Positions 1-14,541 of a DNA stretch of 64,000 nucleotides are shown one piece after another. Each line of letters opens with the position of its first letter. Position 1 is the stretch's first letter. Made by a program: the position numbers and the translations under genes. The notes beneath the pieces were generated by a model. That model worked only from the letters and a program-made list of their open reading frames with translations, did no database searches and had not been told where the DNA came from. The DNA comes from Cylicocyclus nassatus (taxonomy: Eukaryota; Nematoda; Chromadorea; Rhabditida; Strongylidae), in the NCBI GenBank assembly GCA_958299035.1, contig CATQJL010000316.1, positions 35,095,441-35,159,440 on the forward strand. The letters run 5' to 3'.

Positions 1-391
1 TATAGAGTTTGTATTGAATGTACATTTCTGTGAAGTTAAAATTTTTGAAAAAAAAAATGCCTGAAAACCAAGTTTGTTCTTTCGTTGCTTACCTAAAAAT
101 CATAACTCTTACAAAGATGCTCATTCATCAGAAACTCAGCACAGTTCTGAAGAGTGGATCAAAAAACTTACTCACTGCTTGTTCCGAATATCACGGGAAT
201 CAATTTTTGGCAACCTACCATAAAATAACGGAATGAACTGATTATATTCCCCTGCTTCTATCTCAAAAGCTACCCCCTTATCAGAGCAGCAAAGGTACCA
301 TTGCAAAGAATATGATACAACTTCGTTGAGTGAGCAAGAAGTTATGATTCCTCAAATGATGCGAAGGAACTTTTGCACCAACCTAACAAGT

Positions 392-800
392 AGGGTCACG
401 AACTCAAAGTGGCCTATCATCACAAAATGCATACCATTAGTGAGAGCTTGAAGAGCTAATTTCAACTTGCTTCTTCGTATTTGCAGAGCGCCTATGGGAA
501 AGGAGTTATGAGAATTTTTTCAGGCGTAAAAGTGAACAGATTTTCGGGATAAAATCAATTGCTACAGCTTCTCTCGACTTCAAATTAAGCATCAGCAAGT
601 ATCAGGACACTTGCATACAATGAATCCATTCTGCCTAGTATATCAGGTATTTTCTATTGCTTCAGGCCATCAAAAATTGCTTATAACTTCTTTCCCAGAA
701 GAGCTCTGCAGGTAGGAAAGGCAGAATTGGAATCAGCGCTTCAAGTTCTCATTAACTGTGTGCAGGTTATTGTGATCGCCCACTTCGACTTCGTGACCCT
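392..800. repeat. Fold-back family R1, copy 1
   Basis: Left arm starts TAGGGTCACGAACTCAAAGT. The right end, read in reverse complement, starts AGGGTCACGAAGTCGAAGTG, and the arms stay alignable for about 170 bp, including TGCAGAGC and GGGAAAG-AGTTAT blocks. The same layout occurs at 59473-59929 and 63071-63472. Probably a non-autonomous DNA element; no target duplication was established. Confidence 0.6.
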
Positions 801-3800
801 CCCTCGGAGTGTTTTCTCTAATATAGCTATGTATATCACAAAGACCAGATCATTAGACCAGATCCGTAGAAATGTGGATCGGGTTGTTTACGCGCGTGTT
901 CTGGGCGTTGTTTGCTCTTGAGATTCCGGCGTTCACATATGGCTGGCGTGTGTGTCATATCCAATCCACCAGCACCACACACGATGTGCGCTCGCGCACA
1001 CGCGCAATGTTTGTTTTGTTGTGACCATGCGCACGACGGCTACGCGGATGTCCACATGCACGCCTAGCCCATCATTTGAGCGCGGCCATTTCCGGCTTTG
1101 AACAAAGCTCAATGATCAGTTCATACTCAATCTTAAGTGCCGACACGGTTTCGGCACGGCGTTGAAACTGTGCTGGAACGGTCCAAAAAGAAAAAATTTT
1201 GTGGTTTCTATCGCTTTCCTTCTCAATCTTCTGCAAATGTGGCTTACTTTCTCGCTACATTAGATGGAGCTGAACCAAGAACTGGGATGAAGAAGTGTTT
1301 TGTTTCCTATCTCTTGTATTTTTTTCATAGATCATGATTCTTTTTACTGTTCAATCATCCTTTTCTTTTTCCTCTTATTATTATCTCGTCCCAGATATAA
1401 AAGCTCCACCTTATGGAGAGCTATTTCTGTCTACCTCTCTGGCTTTCGAGGTTTTCTGTAGAAGTATGCGAATCGTTTTACCGAGGCCAAGCTTCATTAA
1501 TAATTTATTCTGTATCGGATTATGCCATTTTCATACCGCACCTTTGTCTAGTCATGTCGTCATGTCTGTTTACCTGGAATTAACACCGATATGTAAAATA
1601 CGCATTGTTATGTTAGAATATTATGAAAAATATCAGGTTCCTAACCAGTTTGCTTCTAGCCCTCCGAAAAAAAATTTTGTTATTGGATAAATCCCTTTAG
1701 AACCTGCTTCGTGATACTTTATGTCGTACAATAGAGTCAGAGCAGCGAAAAAACGAGTTTCATCGGAGTTAGCCTTCACTTTAAATATTTAACCTCAACT
1801 TTGCGTGGGAATGATGAAAGCAGACTTTGCTGTATCGAATATGTGTGAGCTCAATCTGAATTTTGAAATTTTTTAAAATGTTCAGATTTGGAAATGCAGA
1901 AATTTATTTGCTTTATCCTAGCCTAGCATCACAAGCATTTGTTCTTGGTGTAAGTGCACAAATGATGAAACTTCAAACTTCAAAATAATTGCTGGTTCTG
2001 TTAAGCGAGTAAGCCTTTCTTCTTCTGAAGGCAAGCTTTTGAGGTGCAATTTTTCGACTGTGGTATTTTGTTCTGAACGGTTGTGAACTTTCTCTGCATT
2101 GCGAGTCAAAATCAAGAGGCATTGGAACTACCGTTGCTTACTGGCTGTCCTTGGTAAAGGACATTCCTCGCAGTGAATGTCAATTTCGCACTCGCTTTTT
2201 GTCATCGAAATTTCATCTGTGCTTTGGTATTGTTCTTTTATGTCGCCATGTACAGGAAGGAAACATTTCTTGCTTTCTTTTTCTTTCGCACTTCCACCGT
2301 AGACTTTAGCGCTGTCGTCGACCGTCACTTGCCATCTTGCTTCGTCTTTAGTCAAGTTAGCTGCTTGTTATGAGCGGCTAATGTAGACTTGAATAAGTTA
2401 ATAATGATTTTTTCATTGCTCCTTGAAATAGAATGCTAGATTTTTTCCAAGCAGTAGCAGAGTTTTTTTCCACTAAAAGTGCTTCATTTGTGCGTAGTGA
2501 ATGGCGCAAATACGTCTGATGCTCATCGTTTGCCGAAACGCAGATGTTTCACGCTGAGTCCCACTGTTAGCCTAGAACTATGGTCACACTATAGTGTCTC
2601 CTGTTATTGTATGCGCTTAATAGAGGCATAGATCGATTATCTCTCCTGAATATGAGCGGGGTCATAATAATGTCGTCCACCACCTGGACCGTTACGACCT
2701 GCTTTCATTTGCCGTCACCAACTCGACGACAATCACTTCGGTGTGGGATTTTTGAGTGCCCATTTTGCAGTAGTGAACGAGTAGGAGCAGATTGTTGAGA
2801 ACAAAACAAAGTGATGGACTGGCGAAGTATTGCCTGGCCAAGTTATGGTCTTTAAAAAGCATTGACCGCTATAGCTCACAGTAGGGGTTCAGCCCCATTT
2901 TCATGTCACATCGTTGGCGGGATGACCTTGTTAGGGCAATTTGGAGAGGAAAATGCGTCCATTCTCCGCTCTGTTTTCCCCGCCTGTCAATCTGCGGAAT
3001 TCAGTGGAAGTCATTGGCTATTGCCTCTTTTTCCTTTTCTCTGTTTTTCATCTTTCTCGGGCAGGAATGAACTTCGGTAGACTAATCCATTATATTGCTC
3101 TCGACTTGAAAGGGTGGTTTAGTTTGAAAGCTACTATTTTCAGGCACGCTTGTGCCAGGGCTAGTTTGGATAGTAGCCAGCTCTGTTGTCAACAATTTCG
3201 GACGATTAATTTGGTTTTATGCAATTATGCGACAATACGCCTTATGTTTTGCTGAAATCTAGTCCCTGATCGCTCCAATACAAAATTTCTTCACCTTTCC
3301 ATAATCTCATAGCTATATATCTTTTTTTTTCTGTTATTCCTACAATGCTCTTTTTCTTTTCGAACGTTACGGTAGAGATGCACTTATCTTTAGACCTAGG
3401 GTCCATTCGTAATTAGCCAAATCCCTGGTACATAAGTGAAATGCTGCCAATAACTCTGCTTTTTGATTCTTCTAAAGATTAAGATCACGAAATCTGTTCG
3501 ACTTTATGCATGTTTCTCCATTTTCTTTCACTGACCTTTGCTTAGTATCTTAACATCGTTGCTATCGCCGTGCTATCCTGAAAAAATAATTGCTGTATGA
3601 GTTTATCTACAAAAGCTTGCCACAGATTTTAGATTGAACAGATTTTTCCGGAAGCACATTGATGAGACTCACTGTAGCGTTAGAGCAGCGACAGCAAAGA
3701 GCGAAGTAAATTACGCCTAATGTTTGAATTTTTCTGTGTTGTGCTAAAAAGTTTCTCACAGCGGCCTCAATTTCGAAAGTCCCAAGGATGCAGGATATTG

Positions 3801-6136
3801 AGATGCTGAAAGACTTTTTTTTTTCAAAATGAAAACACACAGATTGGAGATTTAGAGTTGGATTTTCAGTTTCTTTCAAACATTTAAGCTGCGGCCTTTT
3901 CCATGTGGATGTCTTCTTTTCAATGAAAAACATCGAATATGGTTCACAAATGTTTTGGCTTGTCTTTGCAGCATTTTTGCACTCTGCTTTTCCTCATATG
4001 TTTTGGGATGCTCCAATGTCTTAGTCGCAGCTTTTTTAATTTAAAAGCAAGTCCGTTATCTCCACTGGTGTTATAATCTCTGCTTTTCGGTCATGTGCAG
4101 ACCATCTGTTTTGAATTTTGTGCCATAATCCTTTCCGCCAGTGCCGGCAAAATGTTAGCGTCAAGTGGCCAGTTTTTGTCGTCGCCATTTCCATTTCAGA
4201 GGTTTTCCTGTGCAAAGCCCCATCGATTCCAATTTGTTGGTGGGCTTGTTTCTTTGCAGAATTCGTAAAGCTGTCGAAGCTTTTATAATAGCCGCAATTC
4301 ATACATCTTAAAAGGATTCGCTTAGTTTTTACGAAAGTTGTGCTATTAGAGTAGCCTAGTTGCTATGCTACCAAGCCTGCATCCATCCATTTTCCGTCGT
4401 CAACCCATTTCGGCTCGTTTATGGACTCTTAGACGTTTTTCCTACTTCCTCCGTGCTTGCGTTTCTGCTCGTTTTGCTCGGCTATTGCTTCTTTGTGAGC
4501 GTATACACTAGGATTTCCAGTGTGCATTATCGTGAATAATTGTTTGTTTTGTATTAGCTCCGTCATGTTTTCCTAACCGTCGTGTGCTTCCGCATTTAAC
4601 CCTGCAAGATAGTGGTGCACTCAAAGATAAGAAGTGGGAGGCTTTCACCCACTGAAGAAATTTTTCTTTTCTTTTTTTCTCGGATCTCTTTTTTCTAGGG
4701 GTTCATACTATCATAATTCCGGCTTCGGCTCATTGGCAGTTCTAGCTATCCCTGGGGCGTGGTGATTCTTGTTTCTGTGATTTTCCTGACTCGCTGTTCG
4801 TGGAGCGCATTAAGTTCTACCTATACAGTGTGGTCCAGTATTCAAATTGCTCACCATTATTCTGTCAAACTAATTTGCAACGCAATTGCCTTGTTGGCTG
4901 GGACTGGAAAGAAAGTGCGCAAAATGTCAAGTTCAATGAGGTCGTCAGAGCCTTCATTACTGAGGACGTGAGTTTCCGCGCTCCATGGATAACAGCTGCA
5001 GAAGGTCACACGAATCATTGGAATCACAGAACTATAGAAATATTGGAATAGCTATGGGTCAACTGTTCAATACCAGTAATTGCTGTACTTTCAGTGATTA
5101 CTGTGATTCTTGTGATACCCGTTATCCGTGGAGCGCAGAAAATCTCACGTATTAGTGAAGGTGCTGATGGCTATCAAAAGTCGGAATTTTGCTAATTTTT
5201 GGTACTATCACACGCAAAGGCAATGCTTATCGAGCTTGCTACTTATTTTTTTGGTGGTTTTGCATTGTAGGATTAGGAATTTTCCGCGCTCTCCTAACAG
5301 CAAAATCACAAGAAATAACGAGTATCGTAAAACTCAGGGGAATCGAAGTAGTCTGGTCGACCCTAAAGGGTCCCCTGTAACAAGGGCTCTCTACCAAATG
5401 CCGCCTTGTTTCGTGTCTTTTGTGTTCCATACCATCTGCCGCACGATTCCAATGTAGATCTATGCGCATGTGCGCGCTGTCTTCTTTATTGCGTTGTTCA
5501 CTAAGCGTTTTTCAGCCGCGGATGGTTATTTGTGGCCATTGTCGCGGCCCTCGATGGATCCCCCCTCTTAGTCCTGATTCGTACTCGGCTACATATTTCA
5601 CGCCGTGATTTGTCATTTGCCTCCGTACGACTACGAATCCACTTTTCACGCCGTTCTGCTCTTTGCCCTCTACAATTTCATATTTACCACGCCAATATCC
5701 GCACGTATGGTGTCCACTTCATCGTTCATGTTTACTTTCACTTATGAGCGGTGTTAGAAATGGAGTGCTGTATAATATACGTAGGTGGTGCGTGGTGTTC
5801 GGTCGAACACTTTTAAGAAGGTAAGTTATGAAACTACAGTGTGTTCAAAATCGAAGCGAATGCGCTTACTTGAAAGCAGTGCGCCAAGCATTTTATATAA
5901 GTTGCGACTTCGGCAACCTACTAATGCAGTCAGTCCTTTGAAAAGTTCAGGAATGTATCCGCCTGAACTGCTTTAGACTAATCTATAAAATTTGGTACAA
6001 ATCTGCTCTGTTCAAAATTTTCACTCTTTTTCTTGATGTTTATTCGAAGTCTTAATGAATGTTGCTAAGAATTATGCACTTATTGCTGACGTCGCAAATA
6101 TCATTGTTTGCATCGAAAAGGTCCAAGCGATAAATA

Positions 6137-6828
6137 CAGGGTGTCCTAAAAGTAGATATACACTATTCGACGATAACAATCTCCTTGTTTTTACTATTAT
6201 CCATAGAGTTGGCTTCTCTCGGCTTCTCTTCAACTCTAATTTATATTGTAACCATCAAACAGTTTTCATTGAATAATGGGAGTACATTTGGAAATTCCAG
6301 CACTTTTACTGTATCTCTGCTGCGACTCTGAAATCCCCAAAGTTTGGTAACGTGAGGGAAGGGCTTTGCGAGCAATGTTTCCATCCATCAGATCTGTACA
6401 AGGGTGACTGGAGTCCGGAATAGTTTACTTTTTTCTTGAAGCAGAGAATGGCACTAACTGGCGTGAAAGAGTATGTAATTTTCAGCCATATACGGTAAGA
6501 AAAGTAAACCGTATATTTGGAGCAAGCTCTTCAAATGCAAAGTCTGCGAATCACTTTAGAGAGAGGAAAATATTTACGTTTTAGTACTTTTGGTTTAACA
6601 AATTCGTTACATGAGCTCTAACGCGTTTTGGTCGGTCTACTAATAGGTTCTTGAAGAAACATGTTCGAGCTTGTCAAACAACGCGAGTTTGAGCATGTTC
6701 CTTTACAATTTCCTGATGGTAAGTTAACAAAACGTGTCATAACGCACACATGAACGTGTTAATCAAACGTACGAAAAGTGGACTCGCGTCTTTTAGTCAA
6801 AGAATGGATGATACTTCGGGACACCGTG
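6137..6828. mobile_element. Tc1/mariner-type TIR element, non-autonomous
   Basis: Left end TA|CAGGGTGTCCTAAAAGTA; right end in reverse complement starts CACGGTGTCCCGAAGTAT two bases after a TA. The ends resemble the element at 49302-50341 (CACAGAGTGTCCCAAAAAA). No transposase frame is visible. Confidence 0.45.
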
Positions 6829-8374
6829 CATAATCAGTTTAGTTTTGCAAGTTCTGAATTGGGTCAAATGCTGGACAAAATGTGTGCTTATTGAATTTGG
6901 TTGCAAAACAGCGCTCTCCAATCTCCTGAGTTAGTCTTGAAACATCACTGCTTCAGAAAACTCAGAGGAATATGACTTTGCGATAAGAACTGGTGAAGGA
7001 GTTTAGTGTCGGGTTTGTTTCTTCTAACTGTCATGTCATTCAGGACTTTACCTCTTTACCGAGTACTTTCCTATTCTTTATCGTTTCCGTTTTCTTTGTT
7101 TTTCTGCCTCGCTATAAAAAGTAGTCTATTTCTCTTTTACTGTACTAGTGGACCAGTAATCTAAAGGTGCTATTTGGAAAAGCGTTCGCTTCGGGACGCC
7201 GCGCGGTTTCCGCTATTTGCCGGTTTTTGAATTGAATTAACGATTCTTTATATATTAGATTAGATTAGATACGGATCGGAGATAAACGTCAAATATCTAT
7301 ACTAAGGCATGTCTTGCTGTCTGAAAGTCTTGCTGCGCTTCTGTTTCGTCATTTTTCCATTTCATCCCAAAATTTCGCGATTATGAGTCATCGCATTTTT
7401 CATTGGTTTTCTACCTTTTTTCCTGCATATCTGTCTTCACACTTGGCTTGACTGCCTTTCGAAATCAATGATTCGATACGATGGAGTCTCTGTCGCTGTA
7501 GTCAGCTTTTCTGCAAAGCCTTCATATAAGACAGTTTGATCGTTTCACGCACGCGTTGCAGTTTTGAAAATTGCTGTTATATATGTGCGTCAGGTGGTTC
7601 AAATGCTATAATTTGCCTTTATTAAGATTTATCTACAAAGTCATTGTTCTTTAGTCTGAATCCTCCAATACTTCCAGTCGCTATGAAATCTTGCTTCAAG
7701 CTAGAATTTGTTTAGCCTGTTATTATGTTTGAATTTGTGCTTTGGTAGCTGATAAGTCTACCGGACTTTACGGGAAGCTGACAATCCAAGCTATGGTGCA
7801 GTTTTTTCAACTTAATATCCAGCTATTTCGATTGACATTTTGATTTACGAGAGAAAGTCCAGTCACTCGAATTAATCAAAATTTGATTGCAAACATAGAC
7901 CAGCTTTTCAAGATAATTTCATTTGTCTATGCACGAGTTTTAAGTCTTTTCGGAGCATGGTATTAGTGGGAGTTTGTCCGAGCAGAATTTATAAGCATGG
8001 AATGCATATTTCTTGTTTGGCGAAGGACCTCTCGACATCTTTATTGCCTTTTTTTCTCTTTTAACCTCTTAAGTGCTCCTGCGAAAGAGCATCTTCCTTT
8101 ATTTTTCTGCATACTTGCGTATGTTGCCGCATATGTTTTGAAGCCCATAGAGGACGACATTTGCAGTAAAAGGAGACAAATGTTGTTCTCAAATACTTGC
8201 AGCCCAAAGTGCATATCCAGAACTCCCCATAGTCGAACAAAAAGGTGGGAGGGGATGCTTCCTGGAAAGATCAAACATTGCCCATAAATAAATAAATTTT
8301 TGCTCAAACACATTGTCGAGACAGATTGGGGGGTTGAACTTCTTAGGTATATAAAAAATACCTTAGCTGACTAT

Positions 8375-8566
8375 GAGCTGCTGCCAAAGCAGTGGAGGTT
8401 CCACTAGTGGACGAGATTGACCCAGACTTCCAGCCCATACCGTAATCTTCCTTAGGGGACCAATCGCGGTCGGTCCTCGTGTACGGTAAGGTTTACGGTC
8501 TGGTCTAGAGTTCAGAATTGAATTTCACAATCACAAAGGATTTATGTGGGTTCCCGCCTAGGCAGT
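8375..8566. repeat. Fold-back family R2, copy A
   Basis: A central inverted pair CCAGCCCATACCGTAATC / GTACGGTAAGGTTTACGG sits between outer arms, and related copies occur at 11903, 18574, 28467 and 30053. Short non-autonomous element without coding capacity. Confidence 0.5.
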
Positions 8567-11500
8567 AGCGTAGTTGGGGCCTGCCAATCGTTCCCATTCA
8601 AGAAGCCCAAGTACTCAAAATGCCTTGGTATTTCTTGGAGTGATCTTAGAATTCAATAATGTCGTTACGAAAAATGTTTTTGATGATGTCCTTGTACATC
8701 CCTCTCCCCTTCCTCATTCCCACCCCATACATTTTTTTGCAAAATCTACTATTCTGCTTCAAATGCAATCCCATCGGCTAGAAATGGCGCCCCTACCGCT
8801 GCTGCCTGTCCATGATTTTTTCACGAATCATTGCTTTTTCGAGTGTGTACGCACAGCTGGAGCTGCCGACGTACGCGGCTAAAATGGCTGGATGACCAGC
8901 CTCACGCGCTGTAATCGGAGCATGTGCGCCCGGTTTCAGCGGATGCTAAATGGAGCACATATTCTATGGTCTTATTGTGCTAATCGCTACGATTGCTAAT
9001 GCTTATGCGAAACGTCACATTCGATGAGAAAGCATTAGCATTCATGCGATCTGGTGACATTCCTATCTCAGTTGTGCGCTAATTTGGCTTATCGTGGAAG
9101 TGTAGACGAGATTGGTTTAATCGTGATATGTTTATTTCTATGATTTTACTGGGGTTGTTTCTTTTGGCGAATCAGTGTACAGTGGGGAGTTACAGATTGT
9201 TTAAGGAAACACTGACTTAGGATTATCTTGATTTTATGCACTGAAAAACGGCTAAACTTTCGCAGCAATCGTACGAGGGTACGACAACCAGAATCATATG
9301 TAGTACAAACCAGCTTGTTATTTGCTGATAACACTTTAGCATCCAAACTTCTCTAATAGAGATTTTGTGCCAAAGCAGTGCCTGTTGGTATTGATATGAG
9401 AACTTTGATACAGAGATTTTCCGCCGAGTTTTCACAATGTTGGATGACCTCACAATTTTGTGCAGAGTCACTCCGCTGAGCCTTTTGTTATCAAAACTTC
9501 TTCTTTATTGTCCCCGAGTTTGTTGTGCTCGATTATACCCAGTCGAGGTCAAAACGCTTTTCAAAATTCACGAGGGAATCATAAAACACCTACCTTAGAG
9601 GCAGTGGCTCGGCACATGGGCTCCAATTAGTTTTTTGGTAGATTCAGATAGTAGAGTCTTGAGGTACACCGTGGCCCCAACCCCATATTCTCCAATTTAT
9701 TCGCTTATTTTTGTAAAGGAGCTTCAAAACAACACGTGTCAACTTTATTGAAACAAAAGTCAAGCTTTTGAAACTTTATTTGAAGCGGTAGACTAATTCT
9801 TGGATCCACTAGAGTTTTCAAAGAAATGAAGCAAAAAGCTTCTTATCAATCTTATTGGAAGGAGAGACTTCCTGTCAGTCAAATAGTGAGTCTTTTGAGA
9901 GCTCTTTATTTACGTACTTTCAAAAAGTAGAATTTTATTGAGCTGACAATGAAACTCGTAAGACGATGAGCTTTCTGAAAAAGATTCTCGGATCCTGCTT
10001 ATCGCCAAAGTTTTCTTATCTGATGTAGGTTAATGAGATGCTTTTACGACGTTACAAATCTTTATTTCACACTTCACGCCTTTGCGCCCACCACAGTATA
10101 CTTTCATTTCGTAGAAATTCATTTTTTTCGTTTGTTGCAGTACAAGCTAGGTTATCACTGCGTAAAGACTTACTAGAATTGCGGAAAAAATGGAGAAGTG
10201 TACGATCGCCTGTCTTGTTTTTCTGAATTTGCTATGTTTACACTACCTCGATGTTATCGCTACTAGCTGCCACGATGAGATTCCTGCTATCCCTTTCTGT
10301 GCTTCTTTCTCTTGTGAGCAGAAGTCTTAGGGGAAGCTCTGGTAAAGTCATTTTTTATGCTGTACTTGCGTGTCATCTAATAATTATCATTGGGCTGCAG
10401 GGCTTGGAGGGTCGCTTTTTTTGTTGTTGAAAAAATGCGATTAACCAACAGTTGGGCTCAGAAAGTTAGTGTAATTCACATAATTTGGATAATTGCACAG
10501 ATTGCGATTGACACCTTCAAAATGCGACAGTGTGACACGCAAACTAGCAATTTTTCCATGTTTTTGTTCAATTTCTCAAAAGTGCTTATAAAAGTGTAAT
10601 TTGCAAACTAGCAAATTTTATTTTCTTTTTCTTTTTTTTCTTTCTTCTGTTTCCAGCGTCAATTCAAGCTCGACCATCTTTTTTGCGAATTATTATTTAA
10701 TCGCCTGAATCGGTATCTGGAATGTTTGCTCTTGGAAATGCTCAAGTTGGCTTTTTCTTTCTTACTTTGGAATTCAAAGCTCCTCGATTGGGTTTGCTAA
10801 TGTCAGAAGAAGCTAAGGGAGATGTTTGTACGAACAAAGAAAGGTATCAAATCGCAAGAGTCGTTTACAGTGAAAGCTCGTAGTCTGTTTGCGTTTCTTA
10901 TGTAGTTCCAGTTGTAGCTCGTCCATAGTTCCGTACGCACACTCGTTTCTCCCAGCCTATAGGCTTTTTTTTTTCTGAAATTTTCCCTAGGTTTTGGCTA
11001 CTTGTGTCTATTTTGTGTTTGCTCTATGGTGAAATATCCAATTTTCAAGAAAAGATGCATATATGGATTTATTTTTTTGAGCCGGTAATCTGATAAAGGA
11101 CTAGAGGCAGGAGATTTTTTCTATTCCGTCGCGCTCACCCATCCTCTCTGCTAACGTTAGTTTATGATTTTTTTACGTCCACTGCATTAGTGCATGTGAC
11201 ATTTACGTAAACTTTAGCCAGAAGCTCTTAATGTGATCATTAAAAACTACTTATAAACTGGCTGTCAGATGCATCTGTAGTTTCCCAACTGTTGAAATGG
11301 GAATTTTTTTCTCTTCTTTTTCACATCTGCTTCTTTACTTCTTTTTTTTTAGGTTTTAGGAAGAAGGTGGTGCTCGACTAGAAAGAGTAAAGCAAGTTTC
11401 GTTACTATAGTAGAACGTATCGTATCGTAAATGATGTGTCAGTTGAGGCAATTACCGCATTCTGTCTCAGTTATAATTGTCGTGTACTTTGAGAGGGGGA

Positions 11501-11902
11501 TGGGGGATATATATTACAGGATGAAGAAATCGCTTGTGCTCATTATTATTACAATCTCATCTATCAAACTCCTCATTTCCATTCTTAACTTTCCCATACT
11601 GGCTGACTCATCATTTGTTATTTTTTCCAAAGGAGAATCGGTTATTATTAGTGATTGATTTGGTTTGTGAAAATGTTATCATATCTGTTTCGTCGGTTCT
11701 TTCGGTGATGAATCATGGAGAATGTCACTATGGATTGGAAATCGCATTTCGAAGTCGATTACGCTATCTGCGGAATTTTTCGATTTCCTCATTTGCTACT
11801 TGTTCTAGTCCTTAAACTGCTGTATTCTGCCCTAAAATGAGTGTCTGGGCAAATCTTGGATATCCGACTGACGGGGAGGTCCACCTGAGCCGTCTATAGT
11901 CG

Positions 11903-12068
11903 TCAGCTCGTATGGCTTACTCTCGATCGTAAAATTCAGCTCTAAAGTCCAGCCCAGACCGTAACCTCTGAGCTGACCAATCAGCGTTTCTTGAGTACGG
12001 TAGAGAGTACGATTTGGTCTGGAGTTTACTGTTGGATTTCTTGGTCACGAATGGATTATGTGAGCTGC
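11903..12068. repeat. Fold-back family R2, copy B
   Basis: Outer arms TCAGCTCGTATGGCTTAC and TGGATTATGTGAGCTG enclose CCAGCCCAGACCGTAACC and TACGATTTGGTCTGGAG. It lies 350 bp upstream of srgp-1 exon 1A, so it may sit in its promoter region. Confidence 0.6.
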
Positions 12069-12418
12069 CGCTTGGCTGCAGTTTGGCCAAAGCTTCGCAG
12101 TTAGTTTCGGAAACGAGAGCGCAAAAAAAAAATTCATGTGCCCAAATTTGCCTAGAAATTCTCTTCAGCCATGCTTTGTTATGATGAGGTTTTCCAGAAG
12201 ATTGATTTCTATCACATTCCATATTTGCGTCATCGTCGATTCGTAATAAATGTTTTGACACATCGATCAAATGTGCCGCTGCACCTCATAAGCCGTGGTT
12301 CCAAATGTGTTTTCGTTACAGTCGATGCTACTCACGTTCTCGTCACAAAACTGCGACTGACCTCATAGCCAATCCATCCCGACATTGATAGGAAACGAGA
12401 GCACATTCACGAATAAAA

Positions 12419-12548
12419 ATGAGGTTAGAGGATCGAGACTGTGATATGCGCGCTAGTATGGCCTCGACCAATACCACCGACACAAAGAAGTTATCAAGCG
12501 CCAAGCAAGAGAAAGCTATTATGCACGAGTTCGAGGTGCATGTCAAAG
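12419..12548 (+). CDS. srgp-1: srgp-1 exon 1A: canonical srGAP N-terminus
   Basis: This 130-nt exon starts at ATG 12419, with an in-frame TAG at 12389 just upstream. It ends at a GTGGGT donor in phase 1. Its last residues, KQEKAIMHEFEVHVK, join to EIRAQLNEQ in the exon at 24760. That reproduces the start of the vertebrate srGAP F-BAR (a Lys-rich stretch, then an E-Y/F-E-x-x-V/I-K-E-I-R helix). The junction therefore pins this exon to the gene although it lies 12.2 kb upstream of the next one. About 20 extra residues (MRLEDRDCDMRASMAS and following) precede the conserved part; an internal Met could also serve as start. A fold-back element at 11903-12068 lies just upstream. No TATA box or trans-splice acceptor was identified with confidence. 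Confidence 0.82.
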
Positions 12549-14314
12549 GTGGGTGATCTTTACATCATTTTTCTCCTTCAATTTGCTTTGCATCTGTAAT
12601 CCCAAAATTTTGGGAAGTTTGAAAAAAGTTCCTTCACCGCTTCAGAAGAACAAAGACACGATATGTGCAATTCACATTCATACAAGACTTTCAAGAAATT
12701 TTTATATTTTTTTTATTTTTTTTCAATTTTCATGCTTCTTAAGCTATCATGGTCCTTATATTTATTTTTGACTCGGGGAAGATTATTTCATTTTTCCCTT
12801 TTTTGGTGCATATCTTGTTGTGCTGTGACTGTGCGATTCTCTGGAAGCTAAGTTTTGCTTTGCTAGCTTAATGAGCTCGCTGACCCAGAGGACTTTGGTT
12901 TTTCGTACAACAAAATTTACACTGAACGAACATTACTTTTGCTATTTCCCTCATAAGATCCAGCTGTTTGGCAGCTGTGTATCTAGCTGTACCCAAGTGA
13001 AGTTGAAAACAAAAAATTTTCAAAAAAAACCTGTTAATGGTTTTTTTGCAGATTATACCGGTAAATCACTTTTTGAAATTTTCCTTTATAAGCCCAAACT
13101 CCACTTTCACTTACATTGTAGTAGTTCAGAACTGACAGTTGTTTACCAGGACCTTCTCTATCTTTACTTAGAGCTGTATTTTATCAAAAGATCATTACCT
13201 CTTGAAATTTGAAAACTCATGAGGCATCCTCTTTTCTAGCCTCTTTTCCTTCCTGTTTTTGCATCCTTACGTGTATTCCAAAAACATTTGTGCGACATCT
13301 GTTTGTTGTTTCTTTGCGCCCCTCTCGTCATTTTTTTTCGCCGCCGATGTTTCTTCAAATTGCCGCGCACTGTTTTTATTGCTCGTTTTTTGCGCAATCT
13401 AACATTTCATTGCTTCCAAGTGACTAAACTTTCGAATAGCTGAAGGGAGAAGGGCATATGTCACCGATTTTTTTTTCATGGTAAGCTAATCCTAGTCGCT
13501 TGTAGTGCATTTAATCAGGGAGTACCGAGTCGTACTTTGAACCAACAGTTTATGGCCATTTTTTGAAGCTCAGCCTCAAACATTTTGTATCCATTTTCGA
13601 TATTTCTTCTCCATTTCTGTTTTTTGAACACGTGCACATTTAGACAGAAACTGTCTTATGCAAGACATTTCGCATTTTTTCTATTCATTGTGAGTGCGTT
13701 AATGAAATTTTGATGGCTTTTTTGTCCTACTTCGTGAAGTGAGTGGCATATCCTATCTCTTAGCAACTTACATGATTTGCGGTAAAGGTACTGAAGCGAA
13801 CGATCGAATTACTAATGATGGTTTCGCTTTGTAAAGCTATTCAGATCTTTGATCTTTTTTTCTAATTGCAGGCCCTTGTCTCTTGCAAAAGTATCTATAT
13901 ATGCCATAATTGTGTGAGTCGTGGGATTCGTGGGAACATAAGAATGAGAATGGGAATTCTTTGCATTTTGCATGCTTGTGGAATTGCACTATAACACTGT
14001 GTCTGCTCTGCAGATTTCCAAAAAAAAGCAGAATACGTGTATAAATGAAGTAAATGGCTTTCATCTTTTTGGTTAGAAATTTAGGAATTCAGTAGATAGC
14101 GTAGCCATGAAGTTACACAAAATTTTTTATGGAGATATTTGATTCTTTCTGAATTGTTAGCGGTGGTAAGAGATGTTGTGTTCATCTCATAACGTTTTAT
14201 CTGATTTATAACATCGTAAAACAGAGGGTAAATGATTGCTGCAAGTGTTAACATAAACATCACTGCAGATTTTCGTGAGAATTTGTGTAATTGCAGATGA
14301 ACATCTAAGTTAGT

Positions 14315-14369
<55 letters not shown>

Positions 14370-14492
14370 GAGAGAGATCTGATTTATAACATCGTAAAAC
14401 AGAGGGTAAATGATTGCTGCAAGTGTTAACATAAACATCACTGCAGATTTTCGTGAGAATTTGTGTAATTGCAGATGAACATCTAAGTTAGT

Positions 14493-14541
<49 letters not shown>

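Larger units (their letters stand above)
1..12418. other. Upstream region without a confident gene
   Basis: I see repeats at 392-800, 6137-6828, 8375-8566 and 11903-12068, and many short frames. Two - strand frames (2355-2128 and 4302-4036) look slightly more gene-like than the rest, but I could not connect them by splicing to anything or recognise a family. A CpG-richer patch lies at 880-1110. The + strand is rich in T runs, as in the srgp-1 introns, so part of this could be transcribed leader or intron, but no exon is demonstrable. Confidence 0.5.
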
